A stretch of DNA of 21,801 nucleotides, taken from positions 1 through 21,801 of the IMG/VR virus record IMGVR_UViG_3300002145_000119, one strand, 5' to 3'. A program made the translations under genes and the position numbers. The notes beneath the pieces were generated by a model, which made no database searches, had not been told where the DNA came from, and saw only the letters and a program-made list of their open reading frames with translations. Below are positions 14,605-21,029 of the stretch, piece by piece. Origin of the DNA: a virus. The first letter of the stretch is position 1, and each line of letters starts with the position of its first letter.

Positions 14605-14769
14605 TTAGTGCCATCGTGGTGTGGTTGGAAAGGCTCCGTCGACAGTGTCCCCCGCTACGTACCAGTAGCAAGCAAGGACTGTCATGAACAACATGAGCGC
14701 GAAGAAGATGAGGGCGTCCCACTCGGGTGGTTCGCCATTTGTTGACTCGTCATACGCTGAGTATGTCAT
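14605..14769 (-). CDS. Small single-pass membrane protein, 54 aa
   Basis: The frame starts at ATG 14769, overlapping the sigma-like stop as ATGA, and ends one base before the integrase start. It reads MTYSAYDESTNGEPPEWDAL, then one strongly hydrophobic helix IFFALMLFMTVLACYWYVAG (residues about 21-40), then DTVDGAFPTTPRWH. The acidic N-terminus and lack of a signal cleavage site suggest a single-pass inner-membrane protein. The function is unknown; its place between a regulator and the integrase could fit exclusion or lysogeny-related membrane proteins, but this is speculation. Confidence 0.65.
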   Translation of the reverse strand: MTYSAYDESTNGEPPEWDALIFFALMLFMTVLACYWYVAGDTVDGAFPTTPRWH

Positions 14770-15401
14770 GAAAGCACCGGGGCGCCGTACTGTTTGATCC
14801 AATCCCGGAGTTTGTGGTATGCGGAGGACAAGAGGCGATCGACCCTGGTAGCGGAGACACCCAGTGCGATAGCGGCCTTGTTGCGGTTGGCCGCAAGGGC
14901 CGGGATGATGTGGACCTGGTAGAGCGCCGCCCGCTCCATTGCAGACAGCGAGGTGACAGTCGCGATCCACCTGTGAAGTGTACCACCAGTTCCCTTCTCG
15001 TTCTGCTCATTTTGCTCGGCGATATCGGAAGGTCCTGGGCGCGGGTCCTCCGGGTGCATGTCCTCGGGTAAGTCCTCGGGCCGTCCCTGCTTTGCCATGT
15101 ACCGCTTCGTCATGCCCCGACGTTTGACACCGGTGATGTCCCCGTCCTCCGCAAGGATGGTAAGGGCCTCCTCGTACGCGTACTTCCAGACGTAGGCGAG
15201 TAGGTTTGTACCTGCGGTCAGGTCCGCCTTGTTTGCGGCGATTGTGATCGCGGTGAACACCGCCGACGAGATCGCATCGAACGTCGGTTGGGTGTAGTGC
15301 TTCCGGATATGCATGATGAGCTTAGCCGGTATGTTTACCTTGAACGCGGCCTCGATCAGGTCATTCGGGGTGTCGGCGCGTAGTTGTGGAAGGGAGTTCA
15401 T
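14766..15401 (-). CDS. Sigma-70-like (ECF-type) transcription factor
   Basis: The 211-residue protein has two parts joined by a charged linker. Residues about 150-203 match sigma region 4: LSAMERAALYQVHIIPALAAN, RNKAAIALGVSATRVDRLL and SSAYHKLRDWI, a helix-turn-helix of the 'iA..LGvS...V...l..A..kLR' form that reads -35 DNA. Residues about 30-105 resemble a reduced region 2: FDAISSAVFTAITIAA, TNLLAYVWKYAYEEAL, then a basic VKRRGMTKRYMAK. The linker 107-137 is Pro/Glu/Asp-rich. It could redirect host RNA polymerase or act as a simple DNA-binding regulator. Region 2 is weak, so promoter melting is uncertain. The ATG 15401 overlaps the upstream TGA. Confidence 0.65.
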   Translation of the reverse strand: MNSLPQLRADTPNDLIEAAFKVNIPAKLIMHIRKHYTQPTFDAISSAVFTAITIAANKADLTAGTNLLAYVWKYAYEEALTILAEDGDITGVKRRGMTKRYMAKQGRPEDLPEDMHPEDPRPGPSDIAEQNEQNEKGTGGTLHRWIATVTSLSAMERAALYQVHIIPALAANRNKAAIALGVSATRVDRLLSSAYHKLRDWIKQYGAPVLS

Positions 15402-15637
15402 TGTGAGTTCCGGTGTTGGTTGGTCTTACGGGACTTGTGGGCACGTTTGTTTTTCTTACGAGTGATGGCGTACCACTCGTCGACCTGCGCCGCCAACCCG
15501 TCGGGGAAGTCGGGGACGTCGTACGCAGACTCGCGTTTGTCGTAGTCAAAGAATCCCTTGAAGAGTCTGGATGGGTCGAAGTAACCTCGGAAGAGCGCGG
15601 TGATGTCGGACCACAGTTGCTTGAGTTTGGTGAACAT
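15398..15637 (-). CDS. Hypothetical basic protein, 79 aa
   Basis: I do not recognise this protein. It starts at ATG 15637, one base after the previous stop, with GGAGGTGG in front, and ends overlapping the sigma-like start. It begins MFTKLKQLWSDITALFRGYF, an amphipathic stretch with Phe pairs (FRGYF, FKGFFDY), and ends with a strongly basic tail RKKNKRAHKSRKTNQHRNSQ that could bind nucleic acid or acidic lipid. The open frame reaches further upstream, but that part overlaps the neighbouring gene and has no ribosome site. Confidence 0.65.
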   Translation of the reverse strand: MFTKLKQLWSDITALFRGYFDPSRLFKGFFDYDKRESAYDVPDFPDGLAAQVDEWYAITRKKNKRAHKSRKTNQHRNSQ

Positions 15638-15638
15638 T

Positions 15639-15878
15639 CTAATCCACCTCCGCTTCGGCGAGGGCTTCGTCGCAGATGTCGTCGTTCTCGTCCAGGAGGC
15701 CGGCGCCACGGAACACCATGTACTGTCGGTGGTACGCGCCCTGGAGGTGTGAGAGTGTACCAGACTTGGCAAGATCGGAGAAGAGTTCGAGGACTTGACG
15801 AGGACCGAGCTCACCAGACTCGTAGTCCATGATTCGGTTGACGATGTTGGTGGCGTTGTTGTCGTTTGTGTTGCTCAT
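15639..15878 (-). CDS. Conserved small phage protein (DUF7417-like)
   Basis: The 79-residue protein contains IMDYESGELGPRQVLELFSDLAKSGTLSHLQGAYHRQYMVFRGAGLL, split here as the pattern 'YE.GEL....vleLF..L...G....LQG.Y.R......aGl'. Short proteins with this pattern are very common in phages of many kinds and have no known function. The end is acidic (DENDDICDEALAEAEVD). It starts at ATG 15878 with a TGA-ACCAACC-ATG junction and no Shine-Dalgarno. Confidence 0.75.
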   Translation of the reverse strand: MSNTNDNNATNIVNRIMDYESGELGPRQVLELFSDLAKSGTLSHLQGAYHRQYMVFRGAGLLDENDDICDEALAEAEVD

Positions 15879-15885
15879 GGTTGGT

Positions 15886-16497
15886 TCAGATTTTGCTGGG
15901 GTTGGTGAGTGCTTCGAGGAACGTGGAGATGTAGAAGGGTAGCTTGCGGCCGCTTTGTTTGGTCAAGGCAAGGATGCCGGACGCGGACGCCGGGACGTCA
16001 CCCTCGTCAAAAGTAGATCCGCTCGGGCAGGTGTACACAGTCTTGGTTCGACGGGCTCGGACTGTGACGTACTCGTGATCGTCGCCGTACTCGACTACGA
16101 ATCCATCCGGCGCCTCGGTGTCCTGCTTCGGCGCATCACACGCCTGCTTAGGCGCATCACACGCCTGCTTAGGCGCATCACACGCCTGCTTCCACTGTCC
16201 CGGACGTGGGTGGAGGTAGCCTTCCTCGATGGCGCCCCGGTTTACTAGGGTGCGGCGGTTCGCTGGGCTCGTAGGTGCTTTCACGTACCAGACTCCTTCC
16301 AAGGCGTCGTAGGAACCCTTGAGCGAGAGCGCAAGAGGGTACTGACCACACCTATCAATGACCGGGCGTGCGCCTTGGTTTGCGTCCGAGTACCAATGGT
16401 TGCGCCATTCAATGGCGTGTTGGAAGTCGTCGAAGACGAGGATTGGAAACTCGGGTGAGAAGACCTTAGCTGGTTTCGGTTTGTTTTCGTTGTACAT
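15886..16497 (-). CDS. Hypothetical protein with triple KQACDAP repeat
   Basis: I do not recognise this 203-residue protein. The N-terminal part (VFSPEFPILVFDDFQHAIEWRNHWYSD...) looks globular. A linker around residues 102-125 holds the heptad KQACDAP three times, then KQDTEAP. The C-terminal part includes DHEYVTVRARRTKTVYTCPSG and KLPFYISTFLEALTN. Three regularly spaced Cys in the repeat could form disulfides or bind metal, or the block may just be a recent slippage product. It begins at ATG 16497 with a GGTACCACC leader and no proper Shine-Dalgarno. Confidence 0.7.
   Translation of the reverse strand: MYNENKPKPAKVFSPEFPILVFDDFQHAIEWRNHWYSDANQGARPVIDRCGQYPLALSLKGSYDALEGVWYVKAPTSPANRRTLVNRGAIEEGYLHPRPGQWKQACDAPKQACDAPKQACDAPKQDTEAPDGFVVEYGDDHEYVTVRARRTKTVYTCPSGSTFDEGDVPASASGILALTKQSGRKLPFYISTFLEALTNPSKI
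16122..16191. repeat. 21-bp tandem repeat, three near-perfect copies
   Basis: The 19 bases gcgcatcacacgcctgctt recur at 16131, 16152 and 16173, each separated by two bases, giving a 21-bp period; a partial copy precedes them. It is in frame and produces the KQACDAP repeats. The near identity at DNA level shows recent expansion. Confidence 0.9.
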
Positions 16498-16505
16498 GGT
16501 GGTAC

Positions 16506-17096
16506 CTACTTGGTGGTGGTTTGGTTGTTGGCTTTCAGGATGATTTGTTCGACGATGTCGTCGAGACTGACGAGCATACGAGCGGCGCCGTACATGAGGT
16601 TTGCGAAGTCGTTCGCCTCTTGGATGGAGAACTCCACCTCGTCGTCGGACTCGCGGGTCCTGCTTGTGATGTAATGGTAGCGTTTGAGGAGCTCGGAGGC
16701 AAGTTCCAGGACGGTGAACTCAACGTCGATCGGCTCGTTGATGGTGATATGTGCGGTTGGAAGCACGGCTTGGAAGGTGGGCTCGGACATTGGTTGGTTG
16801 GTGGTGTCGGTGGTGTCGGGGACAACAATACGGAAACTCCGCGCGCAACAAAAGGTGCATACTGATCCGGCGGTGTTCGAGGATTTGGTGCGGTCGTAGT
16901 TTCTGAGTTGGACAGTACCCCTACGTGGGCAGTGTTTCGCGGTACAGATGAGTAAGTCCCGCTCATCCTGCGCCCAGCGGTCCGTCTGTGCTCGCACGCC
17001 GTCGTCGAAAAAGTCGTAGCTAGAGTTGCATTGCTCTCGGTTGCCCTTACGGATCTCGTTCGCCTTGGAGACGGTGATGGTTGCCTTGGTTTGCAT
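16506..17096 (-). CDS. Hypothetical protein with Cys cluster, 196 aa
   Basis: I do not recognise this protein. The N-terminal half carries a possible zinc site: LLICTAKHCPRRG (C51, C56) and SVCTFCCARSF (C80, C83, C84). The C-terminal half is acidic and helical (DVEFTVLELASELLKRYHYI..., DDEVEFSIQEANDFANLMYGAARMLV). The start ATG 17096 follows the previous stop as TGA-AACC-ATG. Met103 (ATG 16790) has the SD-less leader CCAACCAACCAATG typical of several starts here, so the C-terminal half could also be made separately, or the frame may be two fused genes. Confidence 0.65.
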   Translation of the reverse strand: MQTKATITVSKANEIRKGNREQCNSSYDFFDDGVRAQTDRWAQDERDLLICTAKHCPRRGTVQLRNYDRTKSSNTAGSVCTFCCARSFRIVVPDTTDTTNQPMSEPTFQAVLPTAHITINEPIDVEFTVLELASELLKRYHYITSRTRESDDEVEFSIQEANDFANLMYGAARMLVSLDDIVEQIILKANNQTTTK

Positions 17097-17100
17097 GGTT

Positions 17101-17895
17101 TCAGGTGGCGGCGGTAGTGGCGGTGGCGGTGTGGTACGAGTTGTCGATCTCGATCTCGATCTTCGTAAGGTCCGGTACGTCCGGGTACTTGTCGCTCTGG
17201 TTGGGAGTTTGGTTGTTGTAGGTGAAGTTCACGGAGCGTGTGTCGAATCCCCACCCATCCTTGGTGTCGAGTCGCCAGATCGTAAGGACCGATCCGTCGG
17301 AGTACACGTAGTCGGTCCATACCCGGCGGCTGGCGCGGTGGATGGAGTAGTAGGGGACGTCTCCGACTTGCTCCCACGTACCGATTGGTCCAAAGTAGTC
17401 GTTCAGGAATCGGTGGACACTCTCCGCTTGGGACAGCGCAAGCGGGTTGTCCTCGACGAAGTGTGCAATGAAGAACTCGAAGCGATCATGGGAGGTAGAA
17501 TCCCCGACCATGATTTCAATGTCCATGCCATTTGCGTCAGCTATGGTCACCCTTCCGGTTTTTATGTCGTGGAGGTCTTGCAGTGCGCTGAGTCCCCCTG
17601 GCTGGAGCGGCATGACGTCAACGAGTTGGCGGTGTCTGCGCAGAAGCGCAGCGGCGGATGCCCACAAGTTGTGGACGACGCCTTGGAAGGAGTCTGGGAT
17701 GAAGCAACCCACACCGCATCGGTTTCCGTTGCCTTGGTTGTAGTAGAGACATTGGGCTTCGATGTGGTCATCGCTGATACACCGCGTACCGTTGTTGCGG
17801 GTGAGGAGGGCGTTCCGGAAGGAAGGGATGGTCCACCCGTTTGTGAGTACGTGCCGTTTCGGCGCTTGCGGGTAGCTTATGAATGAGATGTCCAT
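17101..17895 (-). CDS. Paralogue with CGVGCFIPD motif plus C-terminal extension, 264 aa
   Basis: Residues 1-150 are clearly related to the next gene upstream: ALLTRNNGTR, QCLYYNQGNGNRCGVGCFIPD, QLVDVMPL, LSALQDLHDIKTGRV and HDRFEFFIAHFVE align with that protein in order. The family 'CL....G..C.vGCliPD ... LQ.iHD' is widespread in phages and has no known function; its conserved Cys residues suggest metal binding or redox chemistry. Residues about 150-264 are an extra domain (VWTDYVYSDGSVLTIWRLDTK, VNFTYNNQT) ending in a Thr/Ala run. The start follows a 16-bp repeat and has no Shine-Dalgarno. Confidence 0.75.
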   Translation of the reverse strand: MDISFISYPQAPKRHVLTNGWTIPSFRNALLTRNNGTRCISDDHIEAQCLYYNQGNGNRCGVGCFIPDSFQGVVHNLWASAAALLRRHRQLVDVMPLQPGGLSALQDLHDIKTGRVTIADANGMDIEIMVGDSTSHDRFEFFIAHFVEDNPLALSQAESVHRFLNDYFGPIGTWEQVGDVPYYSIHRASRRVWTDYVYSDGSVLTIWRLDTKDGWGFDTRSVNFTYNNQTPNQSDKYPDVPDLTKIEIEIDNSYHTATATTAAT

Positions 17896-17937
17896 GGTTC
17901 AGATGGTGGTGGGTTCAGATGGTGGTGGGTTCAGATG
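17896..17937. repeat. 16-bp tandem repeat in the leader of the 264-aa gene
   Basis: The unit ggttcagatggtggtg occurs at 17896 and 17912 with a partial third copy to 17937. On the minus strand this is CCACCACCATCTGAACC repeated up to the start codon. The unit contains the TGAACC-ATG junction sequence, so it looks like a duplicated start-region cassette. Confidence 0.85.
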
Positions 17938-18011
17938 TCGAGGTACCCTGTCCGATCAAGCGCCGGACTTGAGAGGATACGCCACACGGCGCAGAGTATT
18001 TCCAGAATCAT
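17931..18011 (-). CDS. Possible 26-residue leader peptide or micro-protein
   Basis: An ATG at 18011 overlaps the upstream TGA as ATGA and opens a frame of 26 codons: MILEILCAVWRILSSPALDR then TGYLDI and TGA. It lies in the 112-base gap between the paralogous pair and its stop falls at the 16-bp repeats. The N-terminal half is hydrophobic. The coupling overlap is the only support; it may be chance. Confidence 0.35.
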   Translation of the reverse strand: MILEILCAVWRILSSPALDRTGYLDI

Positions 18012-18499
18012 TGCTCGGTGGTTTCGTGCTCGGTGACGCAGTGCTCGGTGAAGAACCTGAACCGCTCATGGGTGTCGAGTTCTTCGCCATGCTTCATGTC
18101 CTTGATTGTGAAGAAGTATCCGTCATTGTCCGGGATGTCCACCCGATTAGTGTTCGTGTCGTGGATGGATTGGAGGGCCGTGAGTCCACGTGCTGCCCGA
18201 AGGTCGGTACGGTTGTTCAAAAGCGGCATCTTGTCCACGAGGTCCGGGTGGTCTTTGAGCAAGGCGCCAACACCGCCCCGGTTTCTCATCCCTGGATGTC
18301 CGTCCGGGATGAAGCATCCGACCCCACAGTGGTTGCCTTCCTCGTCCTCGTACAGACAGTGGGTGACGAGTTCACTATACGCCCGCTTCCCCTTGTTTCG
18401 GGTGAGTAGCGTTTGGAGGAACTGTTCCTTGGTGAGTCCGGGGCGGAGGACGTACCGTTTGAACGGCTTGTGGTTGTAAATGAATGAAGCAAGATGCAT
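18008..18499 (-). CDS. Paralogue with CGVGCFIPD motif, 163 aa
   Basis: The protein begins MHLASFIYNHKPFKRYVLRP and contains LLTRNKGKRAYSE, HCLYEDEEGNHCGVGCFIPD, LVDKMPLL, GLTALQSIHDTNTNRVDIPD and HERFRFFTEHC. It is the compact version of the family also present in the next gene downstream. The function is unknown; the 'CxVGCxIPD...LQxxHD' pattern recurs in many phages. The start is firm: AACAGGAGAAAACC precedes ATG 18499, a 19-base leader identical to that at 20153. Confidence 0.8.
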   Translation of the reverse strand: MHLASFIYNHKPFKRYVLRPGLTKEQFLQTLLTRNKGKRAYSELVTHCLYEDEEGNHCGVGCFIPDGHPGMRNRGGVGALLKDHPDLVDKMPLLNNRTDLRAARGLTALQSIHDTNTNRVDIPDNDGYFFTIKDMKHGEELDTHERFRFFTEHCVTEHETTEQ

Positions 18500-18537
18500 G
18501 GTTTTCTCCTGTTAGTTGTTTTCGGCTTCGTGGGGGT

Positions 18538-18555
18538 TCACTACTACTACTACTA
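18538..18555 (-). other. Six consecutive in-frame stop codons (TAG x5, TGA)
   Basis: The acidic 246-aa gene ends TAG, and the same frame continues TAG TAG TAG TAG TGA without a break. Each codon is read directly. It may be a trinucleotide expansion, or a guard against stop-codon readthrough. Confidence 0.9.
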
Positions 18556-19293
18556 GCCTCCGATGTAGAGGTCAGGGCAGCAGCGAACAGGGTGTCCGTC
18601 GAGTCGGGCGTAGAACTCCCCGCCTTTCCACTCGCCCGCGCCGTTGTCGTCCAGGTCCTCGGCGAGGGTGTGTGTCGGGGAGGACGAGTACCCGGTACTG
18701 TATCGCCCTTCCTCGTCCGCGCTCTCGCCGGGTACGATCTCTGGGCGGGGCTCGCAGTCGCCGAACTCCGGGAAGCTCGGGGTCAGTCGGTCCAGTTCTT
18801 GGTCGTCGTCGTCCGGGTCCAGCCACTCAACGTACCATCCGAGCTTCCAGTCGAGAAACCCGCTCTCGGCGAGGTCATCGAGCTTGTAGACCTCGGGCGA
18901 TCCGTAGTTTGACGATCCACGAGGGTCACCCCCATAGCGTTGGATCGTCACCGCGACGAGTACGTCCTCTGACGAGTACAGCCAGTCGCACTCGTCCGGG
19001 GAAGTGAACACGGTGAACACGAAGTCACGGTTGAAGTCGTTCTCGCAGTTATACGTGTTATCCCTGACCTGCTCGACGTACTCGGGCAGGTCACAGGCGA
19101 CAGGGATTCGCAGGTCATTGTCCCATCCCTCGCCGTCGTTTTCGGGGGGCGACTCGATGTCGTCTAGGTCGGGGAGTTCCAGTGGTTCCCCGAGGGTACG
19201 GGACAGGAACTCTTCAGTGTTGATGAGTGCCCCGAAGAGGTCAGTGCAGCCGTCTTCAGGCGTGAGGATGAGCGGGCGGTTTTCTTGTGTCAT
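18553..19293 (-). CDS. Large acidic hypothetical protein, 246 aa
   Basis: I do not recognise this protein. It starts at ATG 19293 with TAGGAACC in front; the frame is open upstream, but that part is a Thr/Arg-rich shadow of the next gene. The chain is very rich in Asp and Glu with few basic residues (LELPDLDDIESPPENDGEG, WLDPDDDDQELDRL, LAEDLDDNGAG) yet has aromatic-rich segments (FLDWKLGWYVEWLD) that suggest a fold. There are several Cys, including a terminal RCCPDLYIGG. Acidic early proteins of T7-like phages can mimic DNA (T7 Ocr blocks restriction enzymes), but no homology is claimed. Confidence 0.75.
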   Translation of the reverse strand: MTQENRPLILTPEDGCTDLFGALINTEEFLSRTLGEPLELPDLDDIESPPENDGEGWDNDLRIPVACDLPEYVEQVRDNTYNCENDFNRDFVFTVFTSPDECDWLYSSEDVLVAVTIQRYGGDPRGSSNYGSPEVYKLDDLAESGFLDWKLGWYVEWLDPDDDDQELDRLTPSFPEFGDCEPRPEIVPGESADEEGRYSTGYSSSPTHTLAEDLDDNGAGEWKGGEFYARLDGHPVRCCPDLYIGG

Positions 19294-19336
19294 GGTTCCT
19301 ACTACGGGTGGGTGTCGGGAATGTTTCGGGATTCTG

Positions 19337-19597
19337 CTAGTTTTCTTCGTCCTCGTCCTCGTCCTCGTCGTGCTCGTGCTCGCACTCGTCGTAGTCGTGC
19401 TCGAACCGGGGCGAGAGTTCGTTGGCGTCCAACATGTCAGCCACATCGGCGCTCGACATGTAGCTCAACGCTGCTAGGAGTAGGTCTCGGGCGTTGAACC
19501 CGTACCCGGCGTCGACTAGACCTAGTGCGAACGTGCGCGGCGCTTCTTCGAAGGCTTTCTGACGTTCCATATACGATTCACAGCTTTGGCAGGGCAT
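19337..19597 (-). CDS. Small protein with poly-acidic tail, 86 aa
   Basis: The protein reads MPCQSCESYMERQKAFEEAP, then ARDLLLAALSYMSSADVADML and DANELSPRF, ending in a run of Asp, Glu and His (HDYDECEHEHDEDEDEDEEN). The CxxC near the start may bind metal. 'YMS..DV.DML..NEL.PR' is a pattern seen in small phage proteins of unknown role. The start ATG 19597 has AAGGAAACTAA before it, after a (CCAA)4 stretch. The tail is coded by a 6-base repeat (about 19340-19370). Confidence 0.75.
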   Translation of the reverse strand: MPCQSCESYMERQKAFEEAPRTFALGLVDAGYGFNARDLLLAALSYMSSADVADMLDANELSPRFEHDYDECEHEHDEDEDEDEEN

Positions 19598-19634
19598 TTA
19601 GTTTCCTTGGTTGGTTGGTTGGTTTCTACACCTC

Positions 19635-20153
19635 TTAGATGAAGCACACCTTGACTTCCGCTTCGCGGACCAGTACCGCCTCTTGAGAGAAGGCAGTACG
19701 GAGTCGCTCGGCGAGCCGAAGAGCGCCAGCTTGGAACTCGCTTGCTTCACGGACAGCCGAGACGTTGACAGACGGTTCTTGGATCGGGCTTCCGTCGGCG
19801 TGGCTCCAGATACCGCGAGCTTCCGTGACTGTGCAGCCAAATGGGAAGTACAGTGCAGCCAAGTCGCAGATGCCGTGGAGTGAGCGCCGCTTTGAGAGTT
19901 CAATCACTGGGCCGAGTTGCCGGAGGTATTCGTGGACTTCCGCGCAGTTCCCGTAGTCCTCGTCTGTTTCGTATCCGTGGGTGCTGCCAATGTGGTCGAT
20001 GACGTCTCGGGCAGCACGTTTTCCGTAGGCGCTCAGAGTGTTCGAAAGTTGTGCCACCTTGTGGGCGAGTTTGGCGCCTTCCAAGGCGTGGTCCCGGAGC
20101 GGGTTCGGAACTGTCAAGCCCACGGTGATGTCGTACTGGATCATTTTCTGCAT
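19635..20153 (-). CDS. Hypothetical early protein, 172 aa
   Basis: I do not recognise this protein. I start it at ATG 20153 because AACAGGAGAAAACC precedes it; the longer open frame overlaps the upstream gene. It begins MQKMIQYDITVGLTVPNPLR, then a mostly helical middle (LEGAKLAHKVAQLSNTLSAYGKRAARDVIDHIG), a Cys/His-bearing GNCAEVHEYLRQLGPVIEL and LHGICDLAALYFPFGCTV, and a helical end (ALRLAERLRTAFSQEAVLV). It looks soluble, with no membrane helix. Confidence 0.75.
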   Translation of the reverse strand: MQKMIQYDITVGLTVPNPLRDHALEGAKLAHKVAQLSNTLSAYGKRAARDVIDHIGSTHGYETDEDYGNCAEVHEYLRQLGPVIELSKRRSLHGICDLAALYFPFGCTVTEARGIWSHADGSPIQEPSVNVSAVREASEFQAGALRLAERLRTAFSQEAVLVREAEVKVCFI

Positions 20154-20166
20154 GGTTTTCTCCTGT

Positions 20167-20715
20167 TTAGGCGCTGTGGTAGAGGATGCCGGAGTCGATG
20201 ACAGTCTCGACATTGTGTTCGTAGCAATCTTTCACGAAGCGACGTTGTTCCGTGGGAAACACTCCGTAGGTGGCGTGGTACTTGACTTGACCGTAGAGCT
20301 CGGCCCAGAGAACTTTGCGAGCATCGTCGCCGTCGATCTTGGACATTGCGTAGTGTGCCACACGTGTTTCGCCTTCGGCGTCAAACTCCGCGTTCAACTC
20401 CAGATGGTGCCAGTCGTGCCAAGCACGGGCAAGCCAGTTCATCCAGCTTTTCTCCCAGATGGTGTTGTCGCTGTTTGCCACGTCGACAGGGATGATGCGC
20501 TGGTAGACCGGACCGTTTGGCTTCACAATCCGGCCTGCATCGAGGGTGCCGCCGCTGCTGTGGGTGTTGATTCTCAGGTACGCTTCCTTCAGCTCCTTTA
20601 GGGAGGAAGGTGCGCCACTGGTCAAGGCGAGGCCGAGAATGTTTTCCCGAGTGCAGAGTTCCTGGATTTGTGATGCCAGGTCCCAGACTGCATTGTCAAA
20701 TGTGACGTGCGGCAT
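20167..20715 (-). CDS. Conserved phage protein with HDWHH motif, 182 aa
   Basis: The protein starts at ATG 20715 with AAAGGAGCC upstream. The core pattern LARAWHDWHHLELNAEFDAEGE followed by LWAELYGQVKYHATYGVFPTEQRRFVKDC resembles a family found in many phages and some proteobacteria ('raWHDw.H......f...GE......Q.........lraEi.GQv.Y....g.fP.dQr.F'), whose role I do not know. The clustered His, Asp and Glu residues suggest a metal site. It is the second gene to be transcribed from the right end, so an early host-takeover role is plausible. Confidence 0.75.
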   Translation of the reverse strand: MPHVTFDNAVWDLASQIQELCTRENILGLALTSGAPSSLKELKEAYLRINTHSSGGTLDAGRIVKPNGPVYQRIIPVDVANSDNTIWEKSWMNWLARAWHDWHHLELNAEFDAEGETRVAHYAMSKIDGDDARKVLWAELYGQVKYHATYGVFPTEQRRFVKDCYEHNVETVIDSGILYHSA

Positions 20716-20716
20716 G

Positions 20717-21007
20717 TTAGGCTCCTTTGATGGTATGGGACTCAAGAGCGACGGCGGCGGCAAGCGCACTGTCCAGAGTCTCGGTGGCGGCGAGTGTGAT
20801 CGTACCGTTGGTGTGCCAGAACGGGCGGAAGTAGTTCGCGGCCGCTTTCCCGAGTTGGTCGGCGATGGCCACCCACGCTTCCTCCTCCGCCTTGGTGCCG
20901 GAAGCGTGCTTCCGAATATCGGCGGCAAAGCCTACCGCGAAAGCCGACACCGTATGGGTGTTATCGGCGTCGTTCGTTTTGACTGATACGGAGAAGTGAA
21001 TGTCCAT
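20717..21007 (-). CDS. First early gene, hypothetical protein, 96 aa
   Basis: I do not recognise this protein. It begins MDIHFSVSVKTNDADNTHTV, has the hydrophobic AFAVGFAADIRKHA and an Ala-rich helical rest (EEEAWVAIADQLGKAAANYF, LDSALAAAVALESHTI). AACAGGAATCACAAATG provides a moderate ribosome site. It ends one base before the next gene's start. As the first gene after the leader it should be made earliest after infection. Confidence 0.75.
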   Translation of the reverse strand: MDIHFSVSVKTNDADNTHTVSAFAVGFAADIRKHASGTKAEEEAWVAIADQLGKAAANYFRPFWHTNGTITLAATETLDSALAAAVALESHTIKGA

Positions 21008-21029
21008 TTGTGATTCCTGTTTCGAGGTT

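Noticed and set aside
16122-16191. CRISPR-like array
   Set aside because: The 21-bp period has no unique spacers and is an in-frame coding repeat.
16535-17377. 280-codon minus-strand frame overlapping the Cys-cluster and paralogue genes
   Set aside because: Low-complexity Ser/Pro/Arg composition typical of an out-of-frame reading; the other frame gives balanced proteins with proper junctions.
17026-17886. 286-codon plus-strand frame over the 264-aa paralogue
   Set aside because: Antisense to a gene with a clear paralogue; Val/Gly-rich with no motif.
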